Assembly (NCBI GenBank): GCA_964591605.1
Contig: CAZQEN010000161.1
Location: 1-16,225 of the forward strand
Origin: CAYLLT01 sp964591605
GTDB taxonomy: Bacteria; Planctomycetota; Phycisphaerae; UBA1845; PWPN01
Length of the DNA: 16,225 nucleotides
Reading direction: 5' to 3'
Shown: one piece after another, positions 13,637 to 16,225 of the stretch
Position numbering within the stretch: the stretch's first letter is position 1
How the letters are laid out: each line of letters begins with the position of its first letter
Notes under the pieces: model-generated
Database searches by the model: none
What the model was told of the DNA's origin: nothing
Seen by the model: only the letters and a program-made list of their open reading frames with translations
Made by a program: the position numbers and the translations under genes

Positions 13637-15763
13637 TCAATCCGCACAGGTCACGTCGCCCGCCCGGGCGGGGCCGGTGTAGCAGCGCTGGAAGACGGCG
13701 AAGTCGGCGTGGTCGACGTCGCTATCGTTGTCCCAGTCGGCCCACTGGCAGTCCGGGGGCACGGGGCCGACGGATGGGCCGCTGCGGCAGGCGGTGAAGG
13801 CGGCGAGGTCGTCCCAGTCGACGTCGCGGTCGGCGTCGCGGTCGCCCGGCACAAGCGGCGGCGGGACCGAGGTGAGGGTGAACTGGACGTTGTCGATGTT
13901 GTCGAGCGTCCACCACCAGGCTGCGTTGTTGTAGAAGCGGATGCGGAGGGCGACGCCGCGCAGGCCGGGGACGCCGGTCAGGGTTCCGCTGCGGGCCAGG
14001 CCGGTGAAGCCGAACGCGTCGTTTCCGGTGTCGGCGCCGGTCAGGTCGGCGATGGTCTGGTAGTGATCGCAGCTCATGATGTCGGCGGGCTCGGAGCCGT
14101 CATCGTTCCAGCCGATCTCCCAGACCTGATGGACGCCCTGGGGCTGGGGGTCGGACGTGCGGGCGTGGAGGTTGACCAGGGCGCTCAGTTGCCAGCCGGC
14201 GTCGAGGCTGAATGAGTTCCAATTGCTGGTTCCGATGACCTGGCCGAAATAAAAGTCAATACGCAGGCTGTTGGTGATCTTTCCGCCGTAATGGGTGCCG
14301 TCGGTGGTGGAGAGGCCGTAATCGCCGTTGGTGTGGGGCGGGTTGTCATAGGAATCGCCGCTGAGGATGACCCGCGTCCAGCCGTCGAGCGAGCCCCCGT
14401 TGGCCTCGAAGCTGGGGTTTTCGACGCCGGAAATCGGCGGCGGGCTGCCGGCGGCGATGTAACCGGTCTTCTGGCGGACCAGCGGCCCGTTCGGGCCGGT
14501 CACGGTGAGCTGGACGGCGTAGTAGCCGTCCTGGACGTAGGTGTGGGTCGGGTTCTGGAGGGTGCTCGTGCCGCCGTCGCCGAACTGCCAATTCCAGGCG
14601 GTCGCGCCGGGGTAATAGGTTTCATCGGTGAACTGAACGAGGAGCGGCAGCGGGCCTGAGGCAGGCGCGGCGCTGAACTCGACATCGGGGGGGAAGGTCT
14701 TGTCGAGACTGGCGAAGGCGTTCCAGCTCGCCCGCGGCGTGATGGTCAGGGTGGTGAGGTTGCGGCTGCACAGGCCGTAGTCGTGGCCGTTGTCGGGTGT
14801 GCCGGGCAAGTCGGTGATCACCAGATAGTTGGCCATGAACACCATGTTGTATTGTGGCTGCTTGAGTGTGGTGAGGACGGTGGTCAGGTCGGCGGCCTTC
14901 TGGGTCTCGTTTGTGGTGTTCCAGCCGTACTCGTTGAGCCAGAGTTTCTTGTGGCCGTGGCCGTGGTTGACGAGGACGTTGTAGGTGTCGGTGATGGCCT
15001 GCCAGTGGAGGGGGCTGCCGTAGGGATGGATAGCGACGGCGTCGAAAGAGTCTCCGCCGCCGGCGGTGTAGATGTCTTCGATGTATTTGTAGCCCTGGGT
15101 GACGCCGGAGTGATAGTCGAGGCCGCCGACGGCGAGGACGCAGTCGGGGTCGCCCTGTTTCATGGCGGCGTACCAGCGGATGAGCCAGGGGGTGTAGGTG
15201 TGGGCCATGTGGCCGTTGGAGCAGCCGTCGTTGATCCAACTGCAGCCGTTGGGTTCGTTCCAGAATTCGTAGTATTTGACCAGGCCGCGGTAGCGGGCGG
15301 CCAGGGTCTGGAAGAAGTTCTCGAACTGCGGGATGTACTGCTCGTCGGGGGGGAATCGATAGCCGATGCCCGAGCCATACTGCTGGAGGATAGCCGGCGG
15401 GAGGGCCCAGTCGGGGGTCAGGCCGGTGTAAGCGAAGATCTCGAGGCCGCGGGCACGGGCCTCGTTCACCTGGTGATCGACGTAGCTCCAGTTGAAGGTG
15501 CCCTGCGTCGGTTCGATGTCGATCCAGGCGAAATTGGCCGGGCAGTGGGTTCCGCCCATCTGGACGATCTTGTCCATGCTGTTGCGGTCGAACTGTCGGG
15601 CCTGGGCGTCGCCTAATCCGAGCCACTGACCCCAGGTGATGCCGCTGCCGTAGAGATAGGGCCGCGGCTGGGCGAAGGCGCGGGTCGCCCCCACCAGCGA
15701 GGCCAGGACGCACAGACCGCCGAGAAACCGGCACGCACGGCGGTGGAAAAACAGAATCTGCAT
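13637..15763 (-). CDS. Secreted clan GH-A glycosidase (GH39/GH5-like) with PKD, carbohydrate-binding-like and dockerin-like domains
   Basis: I chose ATG 15763 (708 residues); the frame continues to TTG 15802, only about 12 nt from the predicted transcription start. Residue numbers here count from that TTG. The signal peptide (MQILFFHRRACRFLGGLCVLASL) ends near AFA-Q at 44. The catalytic barrel is about 48-370: WNEPN carries the presumed acid/base Glu183 and LWLNEYGWNT the presumed nucleophile Glu291, the spacing and context typical of GH39/GH5-type retaining enzymes. A PKD domain follows (372-452, WNWQFGDGGTS, NPTHTYVQDGYYAV), then a jelly-roll, carbohydrate-binding-like domain (457-645, ENPSFEANGGSLDGW, HYGGKI, WTLDNIDNVQF). 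Two dockerin-like repeats (DRDADRDVDWDDLAAFTAC; DWDNDSDVDHADFAVFQRC) close it. Substrate unknown; a plant or algal polysaccharide is only a guess. A -10 element and a downstream hairpin suggest its own transcript. Confidence 0.92.
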   Translation of the reverse strand: MQILFFHRRACRFLGGLCVLASLVGATRAFAQPRPYLYGSGITWGQWLGLGDAQARQFDRNSMDKIVQMGGTHCPANFAWIDIEPTQGTFNWSYVDHQVNEARARGLEIFAYTGLTPDWALPPAILQQYGSGIGYRFPPDEQYIPQFENFFQTLAARYRGLVKYYEFWNEPNGCSWINDGCSNGHMAHTYTPWLIRWYAAMKQGDPDCVLAVGGLDYHSGVTQGYKYIEDIYTAGGGDSFDAVAIHPYGSPLHWQAITDTYNVLVNHGHGHKKLWLNEYGWNTTNETQKAADLTTVLTTLKQPQYNMVFMANYLVITDLPGTPDNGHDYGLCSRNLTTLTITPRASWNAFASLDKTFPPDVEFSAAPASGPLPLLVQFTDETYYPGATAWNWQFGDGGTSTLQNPTHTYVQDGYYAVQLTVTGPNGPLVRQKTGYIAAGSPPPISGVENPSFEANGGSLDGWTRVILSGDSYDNPPHTNGDYGLSTTDGTHYGGKITNSLRIDFYFGQVIGTSNWNSFSLDAGWQLSALVNLHARTSDPQPQGVHQVWEIGWNDDGSEPADIMSCDHYQTIADLTGADTGNDAFGFTGLARSGTLTGVPGLRGVALRIRFYNNAAWWWTLDNIDNVQFTLTSVPPPLVPGDRDADRDVDWDDLAAFTACRSGPSVGPVPPDCQWADWDNDSDVDHADFAVFQRCYTGPARAGDVTCAD

Positions 15764-15820
15764 CCGAGTCCCATCCGGGGTTGAAACGCTTTCCACGGGC
15801 AAAATACTCCGCTGGGGCTT

Positions 15821-15826
15821 ATTATA
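15821..15826 (-). promoter_or_regulatory. Candidate -10 element for the GH-A glycosidase gene
   Basis: Minus-strand TATAAT, a perfect consensus -10, lies 57-62 nt upstream of ATG 15763 in an otherwise GC-rich region. No good -35 is visible at 16-18 nt spacing, so an activator or another sigma factor may be involved. The start site would fall near 15813. Confidence 0.5.
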
Positions 15827-15895
15827 ACTCGCAAACGGGCCGGCTACACCATAAAGTCATGAAAATCGATGTCCGGGATGCCCACTGGCCGTGCG

Positions 15896-15922
15896 GCACC
15901 CCACGGGCGAGTCGCGGGGTGC
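15896..15922. other. GC-rich hairpin upstream of the promoter
   Basis: GCACCCC (15896-15902) pairs perfectly with GGGGTGC (15916-15922) around a 13-nt loop. It lies beyond the predicted -10 element, so it is not part of that transcript. Its function is unknown. Confidence 0.35.
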
Positions 15923-15969
15923 GGAGACAGGGAGCAGGGGCTTGGAGCGGAGGCTGCCCGTGGGCGAAT

Positions 15970-15997
15970 TTGAGATCTGAGATTTGAGGTTTGAGAT
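15970..15997. repeat. Heptamer tandem repeat, four units
   Basis: TTGAGAT, CTGAGAT, TTGAGGT, TTGAGAT in tandem, the same array as at 10646-10666 with one extra unit and one changed base. It sits in the 15764-16225 non-coding stretch, about 145 bp upstream of the -10 element. Confidence 0.75.
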
Positions 15998-16085
15998 GAG
16001 GGACGCCGGAATCTTTGCGAGATGGGAAGGTTCTGAGGTTTTGCCGTGCACACGACGGGGCATGACAGAATCGGCGGGGTGCCAT

Positions 16086-16178
16086 GGGCAGTGTGGATTC
16101 GCGGCTGCGAATGCACACTGCCCTTGGAGAGGCTCGCACGGGCAGCGTCGGGTGCGCCCAGCGAAGCCGACGCTGCCC
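16086..16178. repeat. Pair of oppositely oriented intergenic hairpin elements
   Basis: The first hairpin (16086-16123) is GGGCAGTGTG, one mismatch, ATTCGC, loop GGCT, GCGAAT, mismatch, CACACTGCCC. The second (16140-16178) is a perfect 12-bp stem, GGGCAGCGTCGG with CCGACGCTGCCC, around a 15-nt loop. Outer flanks (GGGTGCCAT before the first, CATGCC plus a C run after the second) match the ends of the units at 1231-1398, so these belong to the same family. Nothing else recognisable is in 16179-16225. Confidence 0.75.
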
Positions 16179-16225
16179 ATGCCCCCCACCCCAATTGTCT
16201 CCTACCCGACACACGAGGTGGTAAC

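Noticed and set aside
13412..14215. Plus-strand open frame across the gap between the two glycosidase genes
   Set aside because: Mostly antisense to the dockerin end of the 13637-15763 gene; the part in the gap shows no protein features.
1429..15763. A complete cellulosome locus
   Set aside because: No cohesin, scaffoldin or cell-wall-anchoring domain is visible, and several carriers of the tag have no enzymatic motifs.

Overview
The window looks like a piece of a GC-rich genome from a Planctomycetota bacterium, probably of the Phycisphaerae type; this assignment is inference. The main clue is that six of the seven genes end in a cysteine-bearing, dockerin/EF-hand-like double repeat (DxDxDxDVDxxDFxxFQxCxxG, twice). 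These sit on large secreted multidomain proteins with jelly-roll, BACON, IPT, PKD, beta-propeller and glycosidase-like modules. I see no rRNA, tRNA, CRISPR array, transposase or phage gene.

Layout. (1) 3-1184 (+) is the end of an open frame that enters from the left. Its first ~107 visible residues are clearly glutamate-cysteine ligase, and they switch abruptly at about nt 320-330 into a secreted jelly-roll plus dockerin protein. (2) 1185-1428 holds two copies of a hairpin repeat. (3) 1429-4338 and 4417-5964 (both -, 78 nt apart) encode a GSDH/PQQ-sugar-dehydrogenase-like propeller protein and a protein of unknown N-terminal function; both end in the same BACON-dockerin cassette. (4) 6105-8228 (-) encodes a jelly-roll/IPT/dockerin protein. 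It is followed by a strong intrinsic terminator and preceded by a promoter with a long structured leader. (5) 8785-10491 (+) is a glycosidase-like TIM-barrel protein without a dockerin. (6) 10683-13412 (-) is a family-10-like glycosidase with a dockerin. (7) 13637-15763 (-) is a clan GH-A (GH39/GH5-like) glycosidase with PKD, carbohydrate-binding-like and dockerin modules. (8) 15764-16225 is non-coding, with a promoter, heptamer repeats and two large hairpins.

Taken together the locus resembles a set of exported or cell-surface proteins for carbohydrate or polysaccharide interaction sharing a calcium-binding C-terminal tag. No cohesin or scaffoldin is visible, so a cellulosome-like complex cannot be claimed. 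The observations most worth checking are the glutamate-cysteine ligase/dockerin chimera, which is either a real fusion or a misassembly, and the family of intergenic hairpins that share ends but have different, still self-complementary cores.
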